A stretch of 58,896 nt of DNA, from positions 1 through 58,896 of the forward strand of contig JAKSIB010000021.1 of NCBI GenBank assembly GCA_024399065.1. Direction: 5' to 3'. Under the pieces are notes generated by a model. The model had not been told where the DNA came from, searched no databases, and saw only the letters and a list, made by a program, of their open reading frames with translations. The position numbers and the translations under genes are program-made. Origin of the DNA: Fibrobacter sp. (GTDB lineage: Bacteria; Fibrobacterota; Fibrobacteria; Fibrobacterales; Fibrobacteraceae). Positions 51,833-58,896 of this stretch are shown piece by piece; position 1 is the stretch's first letter; each line of letters starts with the position of its first letter.

Positions 51833-52732
51833 ATGCAGACAGAAGTCTTCGAAGGTAAACTCACTACCCGCGCCCACATGCGCAAGTTCGGCGTTTTGCT
51901 GACTGGCCCCGGCATGTTGTGGCTTATCGTATTTCTGCTTTTGCCCACCATTTTCCTGATGGTTTTGGCTTTTGCCCAGCGCGGCTCCTACGGAAGCATC
52001 AACTGGGATTTTTCCATTGAAAATCTAAGACGCCTTATCGGTTTCAGTTCCTTTGGCTGGTCTCCCGACAACTTGCTGATCCTTTGGCGCAGTTTGAAGA
52101 TTGCCGTCATTACCACAGTGCTTTGCATCGCCTTCGGCCTCCCCATGGCATTCTGGATTGCAAACCACGGCAAGACCATGCGCGCATTCCTTTTTGCATT
52201 GATCATGGTGCCCAGCTGCACCAACCTGGTGATCCGTACAGCCGCCTGGATGGTCCTTCTCGGACCGGACATGTTCCCTGCAGAAATTGCAAGATTCTTC
52301 GGTCTCATAGCCGAAGGGGAATCCCTGTACCCGGGTAGTTTCGCGGTCTATATCGGCATGGTCAGTTCCATGTTGCCTTTTGCGGTTCTCCCCCTCTACA
52401 CCAGCGTTGAACGTTTGGACTGGGGCATTGTGGAAGCCAGCCGCGACTTGTACGCCGGCCCCTTCCGCACTTTCTACCACGGCATCCTCTCCCAGATGAT
52501 GCCGGGCATTGTGGCAAGCGTTATCCTGACTTTGGTCCCCAGCCTCGGTATGTACGTTATCAGTGACTTGCTGGGCGGAGGCAAGTACATGCTTATCGGC
52601 AACCTGATCCAGCAGCAGTTCGGTTCCGCCATGGACTGGCCCTTCGGCGCCATGCTGGGTTCCGTGTTGATTATCTGCAGCGTCATCAGTCTGGTGATTT
52701 TCCAGAAGGTGGGAGGAAAGAACTTTGTCTAA
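51833..52732 (+). CDS. potB: Spermidine/putrescine ABC transporter permease
   Basis: The 299-aa permease has six membrane segments and the EAA-type motif EASRDLYAGPFRTFYHGILS near residue 205. It resembles PotB of polyamine importers. The ATG at 51833 lies 6 nt after TATCTT and lacks a ribosome-binding site; a TTG two codons earlier is possible. It overlaps potC by 8 nt. Confidence 0.9.
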   Translation: MQTEVFEGKLTTRAHMRKFGVLLTGPGMLWLIVFLLLPTIFLMVLAFAQRGSYGSINWDFSIENLRRLIGFSSFGWSPDNLLILWRSLKIAVITTVLCIAFGLPMAFWIANHGKTMRAFLFALIMVPSCTNLVIRTAAWMVLLGPDMFPAEIARFFGLIAEGESLYPGSFAVYIGMVSSMLPFAVLPLYTSVERLDWGIVEASRDLYAGPFRTFYHGILSQMMPGIVASVILTLVPSLGMYVISDLLGGGKYMLIGNLIQQQFGSAMDWPFGAMLGSVLIICSVISLVIFQKVGGKNFV

Positions 52733-53558
52733 GAGAAAGCTTCCCATCATCGCCGTCATTCTTTCTGTTATCGGCTTCGCCCTTCTGTACCTCCCCATGT
52801 TCCTAGTGGTGGAACAAAGCTTTAACGCCAGCAAGCACGGCCAAAGCTGGGGCGGTTTTACCCTGGATTGGTACACCGGCCTCGCCAGCAACTCCATGGT
52901 CCAGACCACCACGGTGAACACCTTGATTCTTGCCGTGGTCAGTACCATCATCGCCACCGTTCTTGGAACCCTCCTGGCCATCGGTATTCATCGTACGCCC
53001 TGGGGCAAGAAGATGCAGTATTTCTACGACATGAGCATCAACGTTCCTGTGGTGACCCCGGACATTTTGATGGCCATCGCCCTGGTTTCCGTATTCGCCC
53101 TTTTCCGCAGCTGGACCTCGTTGTTCGACCCGGGCATGCTTACCATGGTCATTGCCCACGTTACCCTTGAAACAAGCTTTGTTGTTCTGGTGGTGCAGAG
53201 CCGTTTGGTCAGCATCGGCAAGGACCAGATCGAAGCAGCCCGCGACCTTTACGCAAGCACCGCAGGTGCCTGGTTCCGCGTCATCATCCCCCAGCTTTCC
53301 ACAGCCATTGTTTCCGGCGCCCTTCTGGCATTTACGCTGTCCCTGGATGACTTCATCCTCAGCTTCTTTACCAGCGGTCCGGAATCCCAGACGTTGCCTT
53401 TGTACATCTACGGCTCCCTGAAGCGCGGTGTTTCTCCCCAGATTCACGCCTTGTCTTCTATCATCTTTGGCCTCACCCTCTTTGTGATGGTCCTGATGGT
53501 TCTCAAGGGTATCCGTAATGAACGTAAGCTTGCAAAGAAGAAATTAACCAACCAATAA
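52725..53558 (+). CDS. potC: Spermidine/putrescine ABC transporter permease
   Basis: The 277-aa protein has about six membrane segments and the EAA motif EAARDLYASTAGAWFRVIIP. It resembles PotC. It starts at TTG (52725), preceded by GGGAGG 7 nt upstream, within the end of potB, so translation is coupled. Confidence 0.9.
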   Translation: MSKRKLPIIAVILSVIGFALLYLPMFLVVEQSFNASKHGQSWGGFTLDWYTGLASNSMVQTTTVNTLILAVVSTIIATVLGTLLAIGIHRTPWGKKMQYFYDMSINVPVVTPDILMAIALVSVFALFRSWTSLFDPGMLTMVIAHVTLETSFVVLVVQSRLVSIGKDQIEAARDLYASTAGAWFRVIIPQLSTAIVSGALLAFTLSLDDFILSFFTSGPESQTLPLYIYGSLKRGVSPQIHALSSIIFGLTLFVMVLMVLKGIRNERKLAKKKLTNQ

Positions 53559-53580
53559 CCACCAACCTAAGGGCCTAAAA

Positions 53581-54645
53581 ATGAAAAAGATTTTTCTTGC
53601 TCTTACTCTCCTGATCGCAGCATCCCTCTTCGTGGGCTGCAACGATGATAAGAAATCATCCTCTCAGCCGGACAAGGTCACTGTGATGATCTACAGTGAA
53701 TACATTGATCCCGAAATGCTGACCGATTTCCAGATGAAGACTGGTTTCAAGCTTCAGCTTGAACTTTATGAAGCTCAGGAAGAAATGATTGGCAAGCTTC
53801 AGGCATCCGGCACCAGCCAGTACGATGTCATCATCGCAAGCGACGTGGTTATCCAGCAGATGATCCACCTGGGTCTTATCCAGCCCATCGACACAAACAA
53901 GGTTCCGAACCGTGTGAACATCGCAGACCAGTTCAAGAACCCCAGCTACGACCCCACCAACAGCTACTCCATTCCTTACCTCTGGGGTACCACCGGTATT
54001 CTTTACCGCGACGCAGCGGTTGACCCTATGAAGGTCAGTTACAATATGCTCTTTGACGCAGCCCAGACCAAGGGTAACTTCAGCCTTCTGGAAGAAAGCC
54101 GTTCCATGCTTTCCATGGCATTGCAGGCCAAGGGCTACGACGCAAACTCTACTGACCAAAAGCAGATTAACGAAGCCGTTGAACACATTCTCAAGGCAAA
54201 GAAGGACCCCCACTTCCTTGGCTTTGACGGTTCCGTGGGCGGCAAGGACAAGGTTCTCTCCAAGATGGACTGGGCAGCAATCGTCTTCAACGGCGAAGCT
54301 ATGGCCGCTATCGAAGAAGATTCCACCCTCCAGTTCGCCATTCCTACCGAAGGCTCCTTCATGTGGGTTGACGCTATGCTCTTAAGCTCCAAGGCTCCCA
54401 ACAAGGAAGGCGCCTACGCATTCATGAACTACATTCTCGATGCAAAGATCGGTGCACAGTTGGCTAAGTTCATCAACTACGCCACCCCCAACAAGGCTTC
54501 CCTGGAAGTCATCGACGAAGAATTCAAGAACAACCGCGTCATCAACCCGTCCAAGGAAGAAATCGACCGCATGGTGTTCCTGAAGGACCCGGGCGACGCA
54601 GCACGCCTCTTCGACGAAGCCTGGACCATCGTGAAGACCCGCTAA
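53581..54645 (+). CDS. potD: Spermidine/putrescine-binding lipoprotein
   Basis: The 354-aa protein is a lipoprotein (lipobox FVGC) followed by a PotD/PotF-type fold. Landmarks are VMIYSEYIDPEMLTDFQ, QYDVIIASDVVIQQMIHLGL, YSIPYLWGTTGILYR and EGSFMWVDAMLLSS. It captures polyamine for PotBC. It follows potC by 22 nt and is closed by a terminator at 54666-54696. Confidence 0.92.
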   Translation: MKKIFLALTLLIAASLFVGCNDDKKSSSQPDKVTVMIYSEYIDPEMLTDFQMKTGFKLQLELYEAQEEMIGKLQASGTSQYDVIIASDVVIQQMIHLGLIQPIDTNKVPNRVNIADQFKNPSYDPTNSYSIPYLWGTTGILYRDAAVDPMKVSYNMLFDAAQTKGNFSLLEESRSMLSMALQAKGYDANSTDQKQINEAVEHILKAKKDPHFLGFDGSVGGKDKVLSKMDWAAIVFNGEAMAAIEEDSTLQFAIPTEGSFMWVDAMLLSSKAPNKEGAYAFMNYILDAKIGAQLAKFINYATPNKASLEVIDEEFKNNRVINPSKEEIDRMVFLKDPGDAARLFDEAWTIVKTR

Positions 54646-54665
54646 TCAAGGTTTAAAAAGACTTC

Positions 54666-54696
54666 AAAAAAGCTCCGTATTTTGCGGGGCTTTTTT
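54666..54696 (+). terminator. Terminator after potD
   Basis: GCTCCG-tattttg-CGGGGC with an A-run before and TTTTTT after; one T-G pair. Confidence 0.8.
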
Positions 54697-54729
54697 GTTT
54701 GCAGGCGTATTTCTTTGTATTTTGTTTTT

Positions 54730-55773
54730 GTGCGTTACTTTGCTTTGACAATTCTACTTCTATTGATGTCTGCGTGCTACACTGCGCAGACTATGACTAC
54801 AGATCAGCCAAGGCCGGCCCATCACCTTCCCGACGGTCATTTTCAGAACACCGACAACAGTTGCGAGCCTATCCGCGACACCCTGGAACCCGACGAAAAT
54901 GTTCCTACGCATCGCACCCGCCTGCGCCGCCTCCCCATCATCCGCGGGAACGAAAACCTTTGGGCAGACACCAGCGTCAGTACCGCCACATGGATCGGCC
55001 ACGCCACCTACTATTTGAAGTTAAAGAACGTAGGCATCCTCGCCGACCCCATCTTCAGTTTGCGTTCCTCGCCGGTGCAGTTCGCAGGCCCCAAGCGCGG
55101 CACCCCGCCGGGACGAGACCTGGATTCCCTCCCCCGCGTGGACTTGGTTCTCATTACCCACGACCATTACGACCATCTGGACAAGAACAGCATCATCAAG
55201 ATTCACAAGCTCTGGAAGGATTGCGTTTTCGCAGTACCGCTGAAAGTCGCCGACATCCTCAAGGACTGGGGCATTCCAGAAAAGCAGATTATCGAACGTG
55301 ACTGGTGGGAAACCGCAAGTGTAGGCGACATCAAGCTGACCTTCGTTCCCTGCCACCACCTGAGCAGAAGAGGAGCTTTCTCCTCCAGCAAGAATTCCAC
55401 CCTGTGGGGCAGCTGGATTATCGAGAAGGATTCCAAGAAAATCTGGTTTGCAGGAGACCTGGCCATGGGCGACGGCACCTACTATAAGACCATCGCCGAA
55501 AAGTTCGCCCCGGTAGACCTGTCGCTACTTCCCATTGGAAGCTACAAGCCCTCCCGCTACACCCGCGTACACGTAAGCCCCCGCCAGGCAGCGCAGCTCC
55601 ATCAGATGATGCAGTCCAAGCAGAGCCTGGCCATGCATTGGGGAACCTTCAGCATGGTCTATGACCGCATGGACGACCCACCAAAGGACCTTGCAAAAGC
55701 CCGCAAGGAACTGAACATTCCCGACAGCACCTTCTACGTGCCCATGCCGGGTGAAATCTTTAAATTGTATTAA
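54730..55773 (+). CDS. Metallo-beta-lactamase-fold lipoprotein (UlaG/NAPE-PLD-like)
   Basis: The 347-aa protein is predicted to start at GTG (54730), giving a lipoprotein signal that ends LMSAC. It shows the MBL zinc motif HDHYDHLD (about residues 143-150) and the family blocks WIGHATYYLKL, GILADPIF and AMHWGTFSMVYD. It is a hydrolase of the COG2220 group; the substrate is unknown. Its stop overlaps the convergent exonuclease III stop by 4 nt. Confidence 0.85.
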   Translation: MRYFALTILLLLMSACYTAQTMTTDQPRPAHHLPDGHFQNTDNSCEPIRDTLEPDENVPTHRTRLRRLPIIRGNENLWADTSVSTATWIGHATYYLKLKNVGILADPIFSLRSSPVQFAGPKRGTPPGRDLDSLPRVDLVLITHDHYDHLDKNSIIKIHKLWKDCVFAVPLKVADILKDWGIPEKQIIERDWWETASVGDIKLTFVPCHHLSRRGAFSSSKNSTLWGSWIIEKDSKKIWFAGDLAMGDGTYYKTIAEKFAPVDLSLLPIGSYKPSRYTRVHVSPRQAAQLHQMMQSKQSLAMHWGTFSMVYDRMDDPPKDLAKARKELNIPDSTFYVPMPGEIFKLY

Positions 55774-56579
55774 ACGCCTTCGCTCTTCTTGATGGGGAGC
55801 GGTGCAAAAGGCGGTTCCAGTTCAATACTGATGGGGCAATGGTCAGAACCCATCACACCGGTATGGATATTGGAATTCACAATGTTGGGAACAAGGCCAG
55901 CATCCACGAAAGCATAGTCCAGACGCCAACCCACGTTACGGGAACGGGCGCCAAAGCGGTTGCTCCACCAGGAATACATATCGCGTGCATTAGGATTCAG
56001 GTGGCGGAAGCTATCTACGTAGCCGTTTTCCACATACTTGTCCATCCAGGCGCGTTCAATGGGCAAAAAGCCGCTGATGTTTTCGTTTTCCTTGGGGCGG
56101 GCGATATCAATTTCCTTATGGCAGGTATTGTAGTCACCCACAGTCACCACATGCTTGCCATTGGCCAGCCAGCGGTTGCTGTTTTCCAGGAATGCATCAT
56201 AGAAACGGAGCTTGTAATCCAGGCGGTCGTCGCCGGAGCCACCATTGGGGAAATAGATGCAGTTCAGCACCCAGTCCGGGAAAACCAGCTGGATAACACG
56301 GCCTTCGTCGTCAAATTCTTCGATATCGAAGCCATAATTGACGCGGTCCGGTTCAATCTGGGTATAAATACCTACCCCGCTGTAGCCCTTTTTGCGCTTA
56401 CAGGGGTTCCAGTAGACAAAATAGCCTTCGGGATTTGCGATGGAATCCGGAATCTGGTCTTCTTCGGCACGAACTTCCTGCAAGCACAGGATATCGGGTC
56501 TGGTGGTGTTGAACCACTCTTCGAAACCCTTTTTCATGACGGATCGGAGCCCGTTGACGTTCCAGCTGTAGATATTCAT
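55770..56579 (-). CDS. xth: Exodeoxyribonuclease III
   Basis: The 269-aa protein has the endonuclease/exonuclease/phosphatase fold. It starts MNIYSWNVNGLRSV and carries DILCLQEVRAEEDQIP, VTVGDYNTCHKEIDIA, WRLDYAFVD and MGSDHCPISIEL (catalytic Asp-His). It is an AP endonuclease and 3'-exonuclease of base-excision repair. It converges with the metallo-beta-lactamase-fold gene. Confidence 0.95.
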   Translation of the reverse strand: MNIYSWNVNGLRSVMKKGFEEWFNTTRPDILCLQEVRAEEDQIPDSIANPEGYFVYWNPCKRKKGYSGVGIYTQIEPDRVNYGFDIEEFDDEGRVIQLVFPDWVLNCIYFPNGGSGDDRLDYKLRFYDAFLENSNRWLANGKHVVTVGDYNTCHKEIDIARPKENENISGFLPIERAWMDKYVENGYVDSFRHLNPNARDMYSWWSNRFGARSRNVGWRLDYAFVDAGLVPNIVNSNIHTGVMGSDHCPISIELEPPFAPLPIKKSEGV

Positions 56580-56708
56580 GTTGTTCCCAATCTAATTTCA
56601 AGGCGAAAGATAGCTTTTTCACCAATCATCCAAGGGAAATGTTAAAACTTTTTCACTTTATTTTAAGAAAAAAGAGCAAAATGAAATAATAATGGTATAT
56701 TTATAACC

Positions 56709-57305
56709 ATGAAAAACCATATTTTGTTCGCATCAAGTATTGCATTTTTGTCTTTTTTAGCAGGTTGTGCCGGTTCCGGAAAATCTGGTGGAAGTGCCGA
56801 AAATTTGGAAATTCCCACAAATATGCCTCCTATCTGTCGCGACATCGACTTTGTCGCCCAGCCTGACATGCGAGAAATGTGCGGTGTTCGTGTAAGCCAC
56901 TCCAAGGCCTATAAGAACATTCCCCAACAACGTTACTTGATCAAACCCGCCGAAACCTCCATCGTAAAGACAAACGGCAAGCTTGAACTCCGTCTTCAGA
57001 ACTCTTTGCCGTTGATCCTGGAAGGTCCTATTGTGGACGAGCTCCAGTTCAACCAGGACAAGCGTCTTGAAAAGATCCGCAACTCCTACGACTACCACGA
57101 AATCTACACCAAGAATTCCGGCCGTATCCGAATCTTCAAGATGGGCATCCCCACCGACGAAGGCAACATCTATAACTTCTGCTACAACATTCCCGAAAAG
57201 AAGGGTAACGCAAGAACCCGTAGCGTGGCCATGGGTAGCAAGATCGAGGAAATGTCCTGCGCAGATTTCGACCGTCTCGTAGCAGAAAACACCAAGAAGA
57301 AATAA
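56709..57305 (+). CDS. Lipoprotein of unknown function
   Basis: The 198-aa lipoprotein (lipobox LAGC) has a short Gly/Ser-rich start, four Cys in the mature part (ICRD, MCGV, FCYN, SCAD) and beta-strand-rich middle. No family is recognised. TATATT lies 7 nt before the ATG, with no ribosome-binding site. A strong terminator follows. Confidence 0.75.
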   Translation: MKNHILFASSIAFLSFLAGCAGSGKSGGSAENLEIPTNMPPICRDIDFVAQPDMREMCGVRVSHSKAYKNIPQQRYLIKPAETSIVKTNGKLELRLQNSLPLILEGPIVDELQFNQDKRLEKIRNSYDYHEIYTKNSGRIRIFKMGIPTDEGNIYNFCYNIPEKKGNARTRSVAMGSKIEEMSCADFDRLVAENTKKK

Positions 57306-57353
57306 CACCTCGACCGCTTAGGAAATAAGCGCCTCGAGCCATTGATTTTCAAG

Positions 57354-57383
57354 CATCCTCGTTTTTTACGAGGGTGTTTTTTT
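57354..57383 (+). terminator. Terminator after the 56709-57305 lipoprotein
   Basis: CATCCTCGT-ttttt-ACGAGGGTG (9-bp stem with one T-G pair) followed by TTTTTTT. Confidence 0.88.
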
Positions 57384-57479
57384 CTACATGGCAAGCAAGC
57401 TTGCTGTAGAGGCAGTTCGGCTATGTCCATAAGCAAGCTTTTGGACGCAGCACTCACTTTTTTCTACATTTTCTCCGTC

Positions 57480-58370
57480 ATGGCAAACGAAGGCAAATTC
57501 ATCCACAACGCACTGAAACAGGTCCACATCGACACCTCCTGTTCCACGGTTTCCGGCTTTTCCATTTCTGGACTAGCCACCTACCTGCAATTGCCCGAAC
57601 TGGATTTTTGCATCGACATGGGGGAATGCCCCCTTTCCGCCACCTCCATCAACCATGTGTTCCTGACCCATGCCCACGGCGATCACGGCCGCTGCCTCAT
57701 GCGTCACCACAGCCTCCGCAAAATGATGGGTGTGGAACGTGACAGCGTTTACTACATGCCGGATTTCATTTGCGAAAGCGCCAAGGCCTGGATCAAGGCC
57801 GAAGCCATATTTGAAGGTGTCGCCGAATCCAAGTTCCGCTATCCGGAAATCATTCCCGTAAGCACTGGGGAGCTGCAGTTCCTCAAGTACCGCAAGGATC
57901 TTGCCATTGAAGCTTTTGAAGTAAAGCATTCCATTCCTGCCATGGGCGGAATCCTTTATTTCTACAAGAAGAAATTGAAGGACGAGTTTCTGGACAAGAC
58001 TCCCACCGAATTGATTGAACTCCGCAAGAACAAGGTGGAAATCACCCGCGAAGTTTACGAACCGTTGGTCAGCTTCATGGGCGACTGCCTTGGCGAAAGC
58101 CTGCTGGACAACAGCCGTGTATTCCAGTCCAAGGTTCTCATCACCGAATGCACCTTCCTGACTCCTGAAGATGAACCGATGAGCGTCAAGAAGGGCCACA
58201 CCCACATCAAGGACATCGTTCGAGCCCTCAACGAAATCGGTGACAATGTGAAGTGCGAAAAAATTATCCTGAGTCACTTCTCCATGAAGTACTCCGACAA
58301 GTTGATCAGAGACATGGTGAACAAGTTCATCCCGGAAAAGTTCAAGGATAGAGTAGAGATTTTAATCTAA
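57480..58370 (+). CDS. RNase Z-like metallo-beta-lactamase-fold protein
   Basis: The 296-aa protein begins MANEGKFIHNALKQVHIDTS. It has THAHGDHGR (zinc motif, about residue 62), a later His/Asp block SFMGDCLGES, and ILSHFSMKYSD near the C-terminus, like the HFS(x)RY block of RNase Z. It probably matures tRNA 3' ends, which fits a tRNA that lacks an encoded CCA. ATG 57480 is preferred over an upstream start that would read through the terminator; TTGGAC-18-TACATT is a promoter 9 nt before it. trmB follows. Confidence 0.75.
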   Translation: MANEGKFIHNALKQVHIDTSCSTVSGFSISGLATYLQLPELDFCIDMGECPLSATSINHVFLTHAHGDHGRCLMRHHSLRKMMGVERDSVYYMPDFICESAKAWIKAEAIFEGVAESKFRYPEIIPVSTGELQFLKYRKDLAIEAFEVKHSIPAMGGILYFYKKKLKDEFLDKTPTELIELRKNKVEITREVYEPLVSFMGDCLGESLLDNSRVFQSKVLITECTFLTPEDEPMSVKKGHTHIKDIVRALNEIGDNVKCEKIILSHFSMKYSDKLIRDMVNKFIPEKFKDRVEILI

Positions 58371-58371
58371 A

Positions 58372-58408
58372 GGCGCGAGGCACGAGGTTCGAGGCTTGAG
58401 GCGCGAGG
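58372..58408 (+). repeat. AGGNNCG heptamer repeat, site 4
   Basis: The units AGGCGCG, AGGCACG, AGGTTCG, AGGCTTG, AGGCGCG and AGG fill the gap before trmB. The last unit supplies its GAGG ribosome-binding site. Confidence 0.85.
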
Positions 58409-58414
58409 AAAATT

Positions 58415-58896
58415 ATGAGCGAAGAAAAAATTGAAGTTGTTGAAGGCGAAGAAGCCGTAGAAAAGGAAGTGGTCATTCCGGAATTTTTCCGCGACCTGAA
58501 GGAAGACGAAAACGCCAAGTCCCTTTGGCATTACGTGTTCCGCACCAACGGCGATCGCAAGCCTATCGCCACTCCTGATGGCCTCCCCCACAAGCTGGAC
58601 TTTGACTGGAAGGACATGTTCCCCAACCACAACGACCACATCGAAGTGGAAATCGGCTCCGGCAAGGGCAGCTTCATCGCCGACTACGCAGCCAAGCACC
58701 CGGACTACTACATCATGGGTAGCGAATGGGATTACACCTGGGCTGCATTCGCTCAGCGCAAGATGAACAAGGCAGGCGTTCTGGACAACGCCTCCATGCT
58801 TCGCGGCGACGTTTTCTATTTCCTCCGCGACTGCGTCAAGGACAACACCGTGGACGCATTCCACATGTACTTCCCGGATCCGTGGCCCAAGGAACG
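58415..58896 (+). CDS. trmB: tRNA (guanine-N7)-methyltransferase, N-terminal part (runs off the window)
   Basis: From the ATG at 58415 the frame reads MSEEKIEVVEGEEAVEKEVV and then HIEVEIGSGKGSFIADYAAK (SAM-binding loop), MGSEWDYTW and MYFPDPWPKE. These are TrmB landmarks; the enzyme methylates G46 of tRNA. About 160 codons are present. It follows the RNase Z-like gene, so the pair looks like a tRNA-processing unit. Its ribosome-binding site (GAGG, 8 nt upstream) comes from a repeat array. Confidence 0.93.
   Translation, partial: MSEEKIEVVEGEEAVEKEVVIPEFFRDLKEDENAKSLWHYVFRTNGDRKPIATPDGLPHKLDFDWKDMFPNHNDHIEVEIGSGKGSFIADYAAKHPDYYIMGSEWDYTWAAFAQRKMNKAGVLDNASMLRGDVFYFLRDCVKDNTVDAFHMYFPDPWPKE

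Noticed and set aside
57391-57407. Second sigma-54-like site (TGGCAA...TTGCT) before the RNase Z-like gene
   Set aside because: The GG-to-GC distance is 13 rather than 12 nt, the C of GGCAC is missing, and it is part of a hairpin; a TTGGAC-18-TACATT promoter lies closer to the gene.

Overview
The window comes from a Fibrobacter-type genome, close to the F. succinogenes group. The evidence is a TIGR02147 (Fibrobacter paralogous family) regulator, two FISUMP-domain lipoproteins (TIGR02145), poly-Ser linkers in secreted proteins, and a set of large secreted pectin-active enzymes. Coding is dense on both strands. Many genes are paired, with short overlaps or gaps. No phage, insertion sequence or CRISPR array is visible.

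Region 1 (1-2947) holds the 5' end of glyA, a flavodoxin-like gene, an M32 carboxypeptidase and a small membrane protein. Region 2 (2969-20976) is a pectin-attack cluster on the minus strand. It contains a TIGR02147 regulator translationally coupled to a PL1-like lipoprotein, a 1629-aa beta-solenoid surface protein, an operon of a PL11 rhamnogalacturonan lyase followed by two CE12-like esterases, and a second PL11 lyase with its own strong promoter. Several of these proteins end in a beta-rich module resembling type IX sorting domains, and the PL11 and CE12 proteins carry CBM35-like modules. A GTCNACA motif with A/T flanks recurs in the intergenic regions of this cluster. Another pectate-lyase-superfamily protein lies at 40475-43537.

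Region 3 (20977-31459) holds a YihY-family membrane protein with an overlapping outer-membrane-like gene, a short UvrA paralog, two tandem FISUMP lipoproteins, an MscS channel, a COG0523 metallochaperone GTPase and a lipoprotein. Region 4 (31475-39510) has aconitase behind a near-perfect sigma-54 promoter that overlaps a terminator, then an envelope locus (FecR lipoprotein, LpoB/CsgG-like lipoprotein, LPP20/FlgT-like protein, and a divergent LPP20 lipoprotein), then folC. Region 5 (39630-47592) has endonuclease I, the secreted pair 40475/43548, a solitary Phd/YefM antitoxin whose 3' end encodes a terminator, xseA, an HsdR_N-like protein, and a promoter-smORF-terminator unit that is probably leaderless. 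Region 6 (47698-58896) has an aminotransferase, polyamine transport genes (potA, then an SPFH protein and tRNA-Thr, then potBCD), a metallo-beta-lactamase-fold lipoprotein, exonuclease III, a lipoprotein, an RNase Z-like protein and the start of trmB.

Two genome-scale themes stand out. First, a degenerate 7-bp tandem repeat (AGGNNCG) sits between genes, inside the UvrA-like gene, and at the start regions of other genes. Second, many starts have a -10-like hexamer only 6-10 nt upstream and no clear ribosome-binding site, which suggests frequent leaderless or near-leaderless mRNAs.
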